From the NCBI GenBank assembly GCA_041396245.1, contig JAWKYW010000005.1, positions 1-64,000 on the forward strand: DNA of 64,000 nucleotides, read 5' to 3'. Under the pieces are notes generated by a model, which saw nothing but the letters and a program-made list of their open reading frames with translations, was not told where the DNA came from and made no database searches. Positions 57,781 to 64,000 of the stretch are shown one piece after another (the first letter of the stretch is position 1; each line of letters starts with the position of its first letter). The DNA comes from Desulfobacillus sp041396245 (GTDB taxonomy: Bacteria > Pseudomonadota > Gammaproteobacteria > Burkholderiales > Rhodocyclaceae). Position numbers and translations under genes: made by a program.

Positions 57781-58496
57781 GACGGGTTTCCTTTCAAGGC
57801 CGCCTCGACGGCGGCGATCTGTTCATCCACCGAGATCGCGATCCGGCTGGCGATCTCCAAGTCGCGGTCTTCGTAAGCATCCTTGCCGGGATGGGTGCGC
57901 ATCCATTCCGCCAGCGCCGCATCGCGCGCCAGGATCAGCGCTTCGATCTGCGGGCGGAACAGCCGCAGCATGGCCGTGATCCAGCGGTTGGCCGGCCAGG
58001 ACGGATTGGCATGGTCGACCTCGAAGAAATCCAGCATGCGGATGACGTCGTCCGCCGCGTACCAGGCGTCGCCCGTCACCCAGCGGTTGACGGTGAACAG
58101 GCCGGTCGGATAGCCGTAGTCGTCCATGGCGATGGCGACGAGGTGCGACAGCGCCTCGTCGCCTTGCGGCCAGGGCTCGGCGCCGGCGTGCGGCACCGGC
58201 GCCATGCCCGCGGGCATGGCGGGCGCGCGCAGGAAGGTATGGAAGTGGCCGTGCTCGCCCTCGGCGCCGCGGTGGGCGTGGTAGTAATACTGGGCTTGGC
58301 TGTCGGCATCGAAGACGTCGTCGCGCGGGTAATGCTCGTACTCGACGAACTCGCCCTGCCCGCGCAGCACCTCGCCGACGACGTTGAGGCCGCCCTTCTC
58401 CAGCACGCGATAGCACTCGCGGATGTCCTCGCCGGCGCGGCGCATGTTTTCAAGCCGGGCGCGGGAAAGGCCGGCGGGCAGGCGGTCGCGCGTCAT
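57777..58496 (-). CDS. Conserved His-rich hypothetical protein (DUF6969-like)
   Basis: 239 residues, no signal peptide or membrane helix, so cytoplasmic. Distinct motifs are EYEHYPRDDVFDADSQAQYYYHAHRGAEGEHGHFHTFLR and ANRWITAMLRLFRPQIEAL. I think this is the DUF6969 family, but cannot confirm it. Start and stop both overlap neighbours by ATGA, so its product is made with the multiheme cytochrome and the cupredoxin-like protein. Confidence 0.65.
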   Translation of the reverse strand: MTRDRLPAGLSRARLENMRRAGEDIRECYRVLEKGGLNVVGEVLRGQGEFVEYEHYPRDDVFDADSQAQYYYHAHRGAEGEHGHFHTFLRAPAMPAGMAPVPHAGAEPWPQGDEALSHLVAIAMDDYGYPTGLFTVNRWVTGDAWYAADDVIRMLDFFEVDHANPSWPANRWITAMLRLFRPQIEALILARDAALAEWMRTHPGKDAYEDRDLEIASRIAISVDEQIAAVEAALKGNPS

Positions 58497-59737
58497 GGCT
58501 TCGCGGCGCCGTCCCGCAGCGGCTGACTTTGTTCGTGGATGACGAAATGCGAGGCGAGCGAATCATCGAGCGCCCGGCGGATCATCGCCTCGCCGCGGCC
58601 GGCGCCGCTGGCCAGCAGCGCGCGGTAGAAGTCCGTATAGAAGGCGTCCGGCTCGACGCGCACGCGGGTGTCGAGCCGCACGGCGCGGGGGTGCAGCGGG
58701 CGGCGGTAGTCGACGCGGGCTTCGGCGCCGGGGGCGATGCGCGTGTCGGCGATCTCGCGCGAGAGGTCCAGCGCGACCTGGCGGGCGATGACGTGCTCCT
58801 GCCGCGTGCCGGGAAGCTCGCGGCCGTCGGCGCCGGCCTGGAACAGTTCGACGACGACGCGCGGCGTGACGTAGGTCGGGAAATGGTGGCCGGTGCCGCT
58901 GTTGGCCAAAGTCAGCCGCGCCAGCACGGCGCCGGATTCGAGGCGCGGCGCTTCGTATTCGATGGCGACGCCGCTTTTCACCATGTCCGCATCGTGCACG
59001 CCGCGCCACAGGTGGCGCCGGTCTGGCATGTGGCAGGACTGGCAGGTCCTGCCCTCGCGCGCGGCGGGGCTCGCCTGCCATTCGGCGTAGGTGTTCTCCA
59101 GCAGCTTGCCGTTGAGCGCGAAGCCGTCGGCCTCGAACTGGTGGCAGGCGGCGCAGAAGCGCGAATCGGCGAAGGCGGCGCTCGCCTGCCAGCCGTCGTG
59201 CGGCAGTTTCTCTTCGGGTTTCGCCACGCTGCCGTCGCGGCGCGGCGGGCCGAAGCGCTGGTGCTCGCGCACATGGCAGGCGGCGCAGACCAGGCCTTCG
59301 GCATGCAGTCCCGTTTTCACCTTGCCGGCGATGGCCGCGACGAGGGCGTCGGCCTGCTCGGCGAGCGGGGCGTGGCAGCGGATGCAGTCCTGGTGTTCGT
59401 CGCGGGCTTCGGGGGCCATGTCGACGAGCTGGCCGAGCACGCCCGGCCCCATCGCCCTGGCGTGCCAGGTGGTGCGCCAGTCCTCGTATTGCCGGACATG
59501 GCAGGCGCCGCAGGCGGCCGGATCGAGGGCGGCTTCCTGCGGACCGAAATGCGCCGGCGCAGCCCCCTGGGCGGCCAGCGGGCGCTGCCAGTGGCGGGCA
59601 AGGAAGCCGGCGACGTCTTCTTTCGCTGCGGTGGCGGTCACGGGCGGCGGTGATTCGGAACAGGCGGCCAACAAGAAAAAGGGGAGGAGGACGAGCCGCC
59701 TCCCCGTTTGCCGGGCGTTCAACGACGCGCCCGGCAC
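58493..59737 (-). CDS. Pentaheme c-type cytochrome lipoprotein
   Basis: 414 residues. Leader with lipobox LLAAC (FFLLAACSESPPP). Five heme sites in the first 235 residues: CGACH, CIRCH, CAACH, CAACH and CQSCH. The C-terminal half is a beta domain (IEYEAPRLESGAVLARLTLANSGTGHHFPTYVTPRVVVELF) seen in cytochrome c554/multiheme families. It probably faces the periplasm as an electron-transfer or reductase subunit. It begins 4 bases after the Cys-repeat gene. Confidence 0.87.
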   Translation of the reverse strand: MPGASLNARQTGRRLVLLPFFLLAACSESPPPVTATAAKEDVAGFLARHWQRPLAAQGAAPAHFGPQEAALDPAACGACHVRQYEDWRTTWHARAMGPGVLGQLVDMAPEARDEHQDCIRCHAPLAEQADALVAAIAGKVKTGLHAEGLVCAACHVREHQRFGPPRRDGSVAKPEEKLPHDGWQASAAFADSRFCAACHQFEADGFALNGKLLENTYAEWQASPAAREGRTCQSCHMPDRRHLWRGVHDADMVKSGVAIEYEAPRLESGAVLARLTLANSGTGHHFPTYVTPRVVVELFQAGADGRELPGTRQEHVIARQVALDLSREIADTRIAPGAEARVDYRRPLHPRAVRLDTRVRVEPDAFYTDFYRALLASGAGRGEAMIRRALDDSLASHFVIHEQSQPLRDGAAKP

Positions 59738-59741
59738 GGCC

Positions 59742-59987
59742 TCACTTCTTCGCCGCGCACGGGTTCTTCGCCGCGCACGGGTTCTTCGCCGCGCACGGGT
59801 TCTTGGCGGCGCAGGGGTTCTTCGCCGCGCAGGGGTTCATCTTGTCCTTCTTCATGTCCTTCTTCATTTCCTTGGCGGCGCAGGGGTTCTTCGCCGCGCA
59901 GGGGTTCTTGCCATGGTGATCGGCATAGGCCGCCGGAACGGCCAGGGCGAGCGCCGCGGCGCCCAACAGGGTACGGACTGCTTTCAT
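59742..59987 (-). CDS. Exported NPCAAK-repeat protein (metallothionein-like composition)
   Basis: 81 residues. Signal peptide (AALALAVPAAYADHHG), then two NPCAAK units, a Lys/Met/Asp linker (EMKKDMKKDKM) and five more NPCAAK units to the end. Seven Cys, evenly six residues apart, and many Lys. No fold family recognised. Regular Cys with His-His near the mature N-terminus suggests soft-metal or thiol-reactive ligand binding. It follows the cytochrome gene, with a terminator hairpin between. Confidence 0.75.
   Translation of the reverse strand: MKAVRTLLGAAALALAVPAAYADHHGKNPCAAKNPCAAKEMKKDMKKDKMNPCAAKNPCAAKNPCAAKNPCAAKNPCAAKK
59748..59837 (-). repeat. 18-bp tandem coding repeat (5 NPCAAK units)
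   Basis: Five tandem 18-bp units encoding NPCAAK at the 3' end of the small Cys-repeat gene. Similar arrays are at 60051-60140 and 60519-60647. Confidence 0.85.
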
Positions 59988-60010
59988 GGTGTCTCCTTTA
60001 TCAGGTTAAC

Positions 60011-60040
60011 AAAAAAACGGCGCCTTCACCGAAGGCACCG
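60011..60040 (-). terminator. Intrinsic terminator between the two Cys-repeat genes
   Basis: Minus strand GGTGCCTTC-GGT-GAAGGCGCC followed by GTTTTTTT, 5 bases after the cytochrome stop. It should reduce expression of the downstream six genes relative to the first one. Confidence 0.8.
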
Positions 60041-60044
60041 ATGA

Positions 60045-60731
60045 CTACTTCTTCGCGGCGCAAGGGTTCTTTGCCGCACAGGGGTTTTTCGCTGCGCACG
60101 GATTCTTCGCTGCGCACGGGTTCTTCGCCGCGCAGGGATTGGCCGCCCTGGCCTTCACCGGCTTGAAGGTCTTCTGCATCTGCGCGGTGTAGGCCGTCAG
60201 CGCCGCCAGTTCGCGCGATTCCCAGCCCAGCGGCTTGGCCGCCATCGGCATCACCAAGCAGGCCTGCACCATCTCGTCGAGATGCACCTTCTTCAGGCCG
60301 GCCTGGTCCTGGGCCATCTTCACGAAATGCGGGTACGGCCTGGCAAAGCCCGCTTCGAAGGAAGCGTGGCCCTGGTGGCAGGTGTTGCAGGACATGCCGT
60401 TGGTGGACAACTTGGTGTCGTTCCACAACTTTTCGCCTTCCTTGAGCAGGGCGGCACGATTGCCCTTGTAGGGCTTGTAGCCGGCCGGCCGGGTGATGGC
60501 TTTCGGATCGATGGCAGCGCCGGCCGCGCACGGATTCTTTGCCGCGCACGGATTCTTTGCCGCGCACGGGTTCTTTGCGGCACACGGGTTGGCAGCTTTC
60601 GCGGCACAGGGATTCTTGGCTTTCGCCGCGCAGGGGTTGCACGGGTTGGCGGCCCGGGCCGGGGCCATGCCGAGACCGAAAGCCAGTGCGGCGGCCAGCG
60701 CCAATTGCATGGGTTTCAGCGGGTTATCCAT
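60045..60731 (-). CDS. Monoheme cytochrome c flanked by NPCAAK Cys-repeat arms
   Basis: 228 residues. Signal peptide (ALAAALAFGLGMAPARA); N-terminal Cys arm at about 29-71 (seven NPC units); central cytochrome domain with heme site CNTCHQGH at 115-119 and candidate axial Met in CLVMPMAAKPLGW; C-terminal arm of five NPCAAK units (198-227). Fifteen Cys in all. A heme protein with cysteine-rich arms at both ends matches no family I know. First gene of the minus-strand operon, from a class 1 ECF promoter. Confidence 0.8.
   Translation of the reverse strand: MDNPLKPMQLALAAALAFGLGMAPARAANPCNPCAAKAKNPCAAKAANPCAAKNPCAAKNPCAAKNPCAAGAAIDPKAITRPAGYKPYKGNRAALLKEGEKLWNDTKLSTNGMSCNTCHQGHASFEAGFARPYPHFVKMAQDQAGLKKVHLDEMVQACLVMPMAAKPLGWESRELAALTAYTAQMQKTFKPVKARAANPCAAKNPCAAKNPCAAKNPCAAKNPCAAKK
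60051..60140 (-). repeat. 18-bp tandem coding repeat (C-terminal arm of cytochrome)
   Basis: Five tandem NPCAAK units. Third-base differences between units show the peptide, not just the DNA, is maintained. Confidence 0.85.
60519..60647 (-). repeat. 18-bp imperfect coding repeat (N-terminal arm of cytochrome)
   Basis: Seven NPC-containing units with occasional AK/AA spacers, encoding the N-terminal arm. Confidence 0.8.
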
Positions 60732-60784
60732 CGGTTCCTCCTTTTGAAAGTGGGCGGGCAGCCCGTTTTTCGGCTTCCCTGGCG

Positions 60785-60815
60785 AATAGACCGCTGCGGG
60801 GTGAAAAACCTTACA
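60785..60815 (-). promoter_or_regulatory. Class 1 ECF promoter of the NPCAAK operon
   Basis: Minus strand TGTAA (60811-60815), 17 bases, CGGTCTATT. It is back to back with the plus-strand promoter at 60834; their -35 elements are 18 bases apart. Confidence 0.75.
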
Positions 60816-60833
60816 GGCCTAAATTTTTTCCTA

Positions 60834-60864
60834 TGTAAGGAAACCTCGTGAAGGCCGGTCTAAT
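60834..60864 (+). promoter_or_regulatory. Class 1 ECF promoter of the thioredoxin-CcdA-sigma operon
   Basis: TGTAA, 17 bases, CGGTCTAAT, ending 41 bases before ATG 60905. Because this operon encodes an ECF sigma factor, the site is the natural autoregulatory promoter. Confidence 0.8.
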
Positions 60865-60904
60865 CGGCAGGAACCTGCCAACCCCCTCGACCCAGGAGAC
60901 CGCC

Positions 60905-61312
60905 ATGCCTTATGTAGACAGCATCCGCCGCCGCTTCCTCCACGCCCTCCTCGCCTTCGCCGCGGCAGCCTTCCTGCTGCCCGCCCAGGCGGCGCCCGCC
61001 CAGCCCTACGACGAAGCCGCCTTCCGCAAGGCGCAGCAGGAAGGCAAGGCCATCCTGGTGGAAGTGCATGCAGACTGGTGCTCGGCCTGCGCCAAGCAGA
61101 AGCCGATCCTGGAAAGCCTCGGCAAGGAGCCGGCCTTCGACAAGGTGGTGCGCTTCAAGGTCGACTTCGACAAGCCGGGCACGGCCCTGAAAACCCTGCG
61201 CGTCACCTCGCAGGCGACCCTGGTGCTGTTCAAGGGCGACAAGGAAGTCGCCCGCTCGACCTTCGACACGCGCGACGAGAGCATCCGCGCGATGCTGGCG
61301 AAGGCCGTCTGA
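60905..61312 (+). CDS. Periplasmic thioredoxin-like protein
   Basis: 135 residues from ATG 60905, AGGAGA upstream; an in-frame GTG at 60848 would lie inside the promoter. Signal peptide ending AQA, then VEVHADWCSACAKQKPILESL and TSQATLVLFKGDKEVARS with the redox WCSAC site; the usual cis-Pro position has Ala. Likely reduced by the CcdA protein encoded next. Confidence 0.87.
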   Translation: MPYVDSIRRRFLHALLAFAAAAFLLPAQAAPAQPYDEAAFRKAQQEGKAILVEVHADWCSACAKQKPILESLGKEPAFDKVVRFKVDFDKPGTALKTLRVTSQATLVLFKGDKEVARSTFDTRDESIRAMLAKAV

Positions 61313-61510
61313 GGAGGATGGCACCGTGAGCACCGCCCGTCGGGCCGCCCCAAGGGCGGTGCAGCCAAAGACGTGGAGCCATGAAGTGGCGAACAATCGT
61401 CACCCCCTTCCTCGGGGCGAGCGCGGGGTTTCGCGGAGCACTGCTCCGCGCAGCGCGAGCGGGCCGGCTGTGCAAAGCCGGCACCGGGGCGGGGGATGGG
61501 GGGAAGGCCC
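61313..61510 (+). other. Non-coding insert with three hairpins between trx and ccdA genes
   Basis: About 200 bases without a convincing gene. GGAGGATGGCACCGTGAGC at its left edge resembles a ribosome site plus GTGAGC start, and GTGAGC recurs at the true ccdA start (61511). Inside are CACCGCCC/GGGCGGTG, GCGGAGCACTGCTCCGC and GCCGGCT/AGCCGGC palindromes. It looks like a small structured repeat element that split the ribosome site from its gene. Confidence 0.5.
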
Positions 61511-62227
61511 GTGAGCGCGCTGCTGGTCGCGATGCTCGCCGGCGTCCTCACGACGCTGTCGCCCTGCGTGCTGCCGGTGCTGCCGGTGGTGCTGCTCGCC
61601 GCCCTGCAGCAGCACCGCTACGGCCCGCTGGCGCTCGCCGCCGGCATGAGCCTGGCCTTCACCGCGCTGGGCATCGGCATCGCCACCATCGGCTTCTCGC
61701 TCGACATCGGCAGCGGGGCGGTGCGCCTGGCGGCCGCCCTGGTCATGATCGCCTTCGGCGCCGTGCTGCTGTCGTCGCGGCTGCAGGCGGCCTTCGCCCG
61801 CGCCGGCTCGCCGCTCTCCGACCGGCTCAACGCGCTGACGGCGCGCTTCGCGCCGGACGGGATGGGCGGCCAGTTCCTGCTCGGCCTGCTGCTCGGCGCG
61901 GTGTGGACGCCCTGCTCCGGACCGACCCTGGGCGCCGCCATCGGCCTCGCCTCGGCGAGCGAGACGGCGGCGCGTGCCGCCGGCGTGATGCTGCTGTTCA
62001 GCCTCGGCGCGACGCTGCCGCTGATGGCGCTGGCCTACGGCTCGCGCCAGGCGCTGGCTTCGCGCAAGGCGGCGCTGGCCAGGGCGGGACGCCACGGCAA
62101 GCCGATCCTCGGCGGCGTGCTGGTGCTGGTCGGCGCGCTGGTGGCCTTCGGCGTCGACAAGCTGATCGAGGCCCGCCTCACCGCGCTGATGCCGGACTGG
62201 CTGGTCGAGCTCACCACCCGGTTCTGA
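61511..62227 (+). CDS. CcdA/DsbD-type membrane thiol transporter (copy 2)
   Basis: 238 residues from GTG 61511 with GGGGGAAGG upstream. Six helices; redox Cys in LTTLSPCVLPVLPVVLLAAL and VWTPCSGPTLG. It passes electrons to the thioredoxin-like protein of the same operon. Less His-rich than copy 1 at 38788. Confidence 0.87.
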   Translation: MSALLVAMLAGVLTTLSPCVLPVLPVVLLAALQQHRYGPLALAAGMSLAFTALGIGIATIGFSLDIGSGAVRLAAALVMIAFGAVLLSSRLQAAFARAGSPLSDRLNALTARFAPDGMGGQFLLGLLLGAVWTPCSGPTLGAAIGLASASETAARAAGVMLLFSLGATLPLMALAYGSRQALASRKAALARAGRHGKPILGGVLVLVGALVAFGVDKLIEARLTALMPDWLVELTTRF

Positions 62228-62232
62228 CGGCC

Positions 62233-62739
62233 ATGCTCTTCAAGCTCGGATCCGCGCAGTTCGACCAGACGGTGCGCGCCTACAGCGCCGACCTCTACCG
62301 CTACGCCTGGTGGCTCGTCCGCGACCGCTTCACCGCCGAGGAACTGGTGCAGGAAACCTTCGCCCGCGCCTGGAAGAACTGGGACAGCCTGGAGGATTTC
62401 GGCGCGGTGAAGTCCTGGCTCATCGCGATCCTCAGGAACGAGCGCGCCCGCCTCTACGAACGGAAGCGCCTCGACATCGGCGACGACGATCCGCAGGACC
62501 TGGAGCTGCCCTCCGGCGAGCGCCCCGGCGCGCAGCTCGAACTGGAGCAGCTGATGGAGCAGCTGCCCATCTCCTACCGCGAGCCGCTGGCGCTGCAGGT
62601 GCTGGGCGGCTACGACTGCAGGGAGATCGCCGCGATGCTCGGCACCAGCGAGGGCGCCGTGATGACCCGCCTCACCCGCGCGCGACAGGCGCTGCGCGCG
62701 CACCTGTCCGAACCAGCGAAAGCGAGGGTGACCCCATGA
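62233..62739 (+). CDS. ECF sigma factor (sigma C of this window)
   Basis: 168 residues. Region 2: YAWWLVRDRFTAEELVQETFARAWKNWDSL...KSWLIAILRNERARLYERKR. Region 4: LPISYREPLALQVLGGYDCREIAAMLGTSEGAVMTRLTRARQALRAHL. It differs from sigma A and B, which pair with small zinc-finger proteins; this one pairs with a membrane-anchored DUF3379 protein. Its operon begins with a class 1 promoter. Confidence 0.9.
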   Translation: MLFKLGSAQFDQTVRAYSADLYRYAWWLVRDRFTAEELVQETFARAWKNWDSLEDFGAVKSWLIAILRNERARLYERKRLDIGDDDPQDLELPSGERPGAQLELEQLMEQLPISYREPLALQVLGGYDCREIAAMLGTSEGAVMTRLTRARQALRAHLSEPAKARVTP

Positions 62740-63431
62740 CCAACTGCCTCGAATGCCGCCGCGAGAAACTCGCCGACCCGCGCCGCCTCTCGCCCGAAGC
62801 CGCGGCGCACCTGAATGAATGCGCCGCCTGCCGCGCCTTCGCCGCCGGGATCGACGACAACGAGGCGCGCCTCGCCGCCGCGCTCACCGTGCCGGTGCCG
62901 GAGGGCATCGCCGAGCGCATCGTCCTGCACCGCAAGACCGGCCACCGCTTCACGCCGCGCCTGTGGGCGATGGCCGCCGCCGTGCTGCTGACGCTGACTT
63001 TCGGCTTCCAACAGTGGAAGGACTTCTCCTCGCAGGAGTACGCCCGCCTGGCCATCGAGCACGTCATGCACGAGCCGGAATCCTTCACCACCACGCGCCT
63101 GGCCGACCCGCGGCTGTTCCATGCCGTGCTGAACAACTTCGGCGGCGAGCTGCACGCGCCGCTCGGCCGCGTGCGCTACATGAAACTGTGCCCGGTGCCG
63201 GAGGGCACCGGCTGGCACATCGTCTTCGAGACGGAGGAAGGAAAACTGGCGACGCTGATCCTCATCCCGGCGAAGCGCATGACGGGCGACGTGCAGCAGG
63301 CGCGCGTCGGCGGCTGGAACGCCGTGGCGCGTCCCGGCGGCCAGGGCTTCTACGCCGTCATCGCCGATTCGCCCGCCGCGCTCGACAAGGTCGACGCACT
63401 GGTGCGCAGCCGCCTGCGCTGGCGAGGATGA
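62736..63431 (+). CDS. DUF3379-type membrane anti-sigma factor
   Basis: 231 residues, ATGA overlap with sigma C. Cytoplasmic zinc-finger-like head (MTNCLECRREKLAD...HLNECAACRAF), one membrane helix at about 86-102 (LWAMAAAVLLTLTFGF) and a periplasmic domain (about 105-231). The layout is that of a regulated anti-sigma factor sensing an envelope signal. Confidence 0.85.
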   Translation: MTNCLECRREKLADPRRLSPEAAAHLNECAACRAFAAGIDDNEARLAAALTVPVPEGIAERIVLHRKTGHRFTPRLWAMAAAVLLTLTFGFQQWKDFSSQEYARLAIEHVMHEPESFTTTRLADPRLFHAVLNNFGGELHAPLGRVRYMKLCPVPEGTGWHIVFETEEGKLATLILIPAKRMTGDVQQARVGGWNAVARPGGQGFYAVIADSPAALDKVDALVRSRLRWRG

Positions 63432-64000
63432 ACATGCCGGCGCGCCGCTCGACCGCCGCCTGGCTGCTCGCCGCCGCGCTGCTCGCTCCGGCCGCCGCGC
63501 CCGCCCAGCCCGTGCTCGAAGACCGCCAGGCCTGGCCGAAGACGGACTTCTCGCGGCGCACGGTCGAGCTCGCCGAGATCCAGTTCGGCGGGCCGCCGAA
63601 GGACGGCATCCCGGCCATCGACCGGCCGCGCTTCGACAGCGCCAGCCAGGCGCGCGACTGGCTGGCGCCGCAGGAGCCGGTGATCGTGCTGCGCATCGGC
63701 CGTGCCGCGCGCGCCTATCCGCTGCAGATCCTGATGTACCACGAGATCGTCAACGACAGCCTTGCCGGCCAGCCGGTGGCGGTGACCTTCTGCCCGCTGT
63801 GCAACGCCTCGCTCGTCTTCGACCGCCGCCTCGACGGGCGCACGCTCGACTTCGGCACCACCGGCCGCCTGCGCAAGAGCGACCTGGTCATGTACGACCG
63901 CCAGACCGAGACCTGGTGGCAGCAGTTCACCGGCGAAGGCATCGTCGGCGCGCTGGCCGGCCGGCAGCTGCGCATGCTGCCCTCGGAGGTGGTCGCCTTC
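63428..64000 (+). CDS. DUF3179 exported protein (3' truncated by window)
   Basis: 191 codons visible, ATGA overlap with the anti-sigma gene. Signal peptide (TAAWLLAAALLAPAAAPAQ). DUF3179 features: IPAIDRPRFDSASQARDWL, PLQILMYHEIVND, VTFCPLCNASLVFDRRLDG, GTTGRLRKSDLVMYDRQTETWWQQFTG. The CPLC pair could be redox or metal active. Function of the family is not known. It continues past the window end. Confidence 0.88.
   Translation, partial: MNMPARRSTAAWLLAAALLAPAAAPAQPVLEDRQAWPKTDFSRRTVELAEIQFGGPPKDGIPAIDRPRFDSASQARDWLAPQEPVIVLRIGRAARAYPLQILMYHEIVNDSLAGQPVAVTFCPLCNASLVFDRRLDGRTLDFGTTGRLRKSDLVMYDRQTETWWQQFTGEGIVGALAGRQLRMLPSEVVAF

Noticed and set aside
44572..58940. Shared stretch near 44575 and 58905 (AGTCAG...CACGGCGCC) as a mobile repeat
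   Set aside because: Both encode the similar peptide RLTLA(E/N)SG on the minus strand in unrelated proteins; the likeness is best explained by codon choice plus chance.
59748..60647. Tandem 18-bp repeats as a CRISPR or minisatellite
   Set aside because: No spacers; the unit is exactly six codons, in frame, with synonymous variation. It is a protein repeat.

Overview
This is a GC-rich, densely packed window from a Gram-negative bacterium, most likely a betaproteobacterium of the Rhodocyclales/Sterolibacteriaceae kind. Evidence for this is the MSHA-type pilus operon, the kdsD-lptC-lptA block, a phasin (so PHA storage) and abundant periplasmic c-type cytochromes. I see no rRNA, tRNA or CRISPR. 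Both edges cut genes: an MshL secretin on the left and a DUF3179 protein on the right.

Layout. 1-10.7 kb: MSHA/type IV pilus operon (secretin end, MshN-like, MshE, MshG, MshI/J/K-like) ending in a large pilin-like protein with a lectin-like domain and a pseudopilin. 10.9-14.8 kb: membrane class III adenylate cyclase, a PilS-like orphan sensor kinase, and a pilin behind a sigma-54 promoter. 14.9-18.3 kb: lower-GC accessory island with a DUF4258/DUF2283 pair and three GSU2403-type nucleotidyltransferase-fold genes (one decayed), each preceded by its own inverted repeat. 18.4-31.3 kb: housekeeping block (Kef antiporter, kdsD, lptC, lptA, enoyl-CoA hydratase, DMT exporter, phasin, CinA-like, EI24, HrpA, CrcB). 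31.3-34 kb: two ECF sigma/zinc-finger pairs with small exported peptides. 34-36.2 kb: an EgtB-family protein and a decayed sterol desaturase. 36.3-45.5 kb: long minus-strand periplasmic copper/thiol operon (DUF411, cytochromes, BNR protein, CcdA, DsbA-like, multicopper oxidase, TlpA, CcmG, SCO1, PCuAC), interrupted by a MITE. 45.6-47.8 kb: minimal mer operon. 47.8-54.6 kb: AhpD-like protein with AraC regulator, an AAA ATPase, ArsM-like methyltransferase and an NDH-SelD fusion. 54.8-64 kb: a papain-like hydrolase, a seven-gene minus-strand operon headed by Cys-repeat (NPCAAK) proteins, and a divergent thioredoxin-CcdA-ECF sigma-anti-sigma operon.

How the genes work together. The most striking signal is a shared promoter: TGTAA-N17-CGGTCTAAT (or close) occurs at five places with identical spacing, in front of an ECF sigma gene, the thioredoxin/CcdA/sigma operon, the NPCAAK cytochrome operon, the YiiX-like hydrolase and a conserved unknown. 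A second class, TGTAA-N17-CGAC, precedes the second sigma gene and two tiny exported peptides. This suggests an ECF-controlled envelope response built around cysteine-repeat periplasmic proteins, cytochromes and thiol transfer. Its trigger (metal, selenium, sulfur or redox stress) is not visible from sequence.

Three families of short repeats shape the window: REP-like palindromes (one in frame inside hrpA, others supplying stop codons), a 43-bp repeat bounding the accessory modules, and an over-represented octamer AAAGTCAG.
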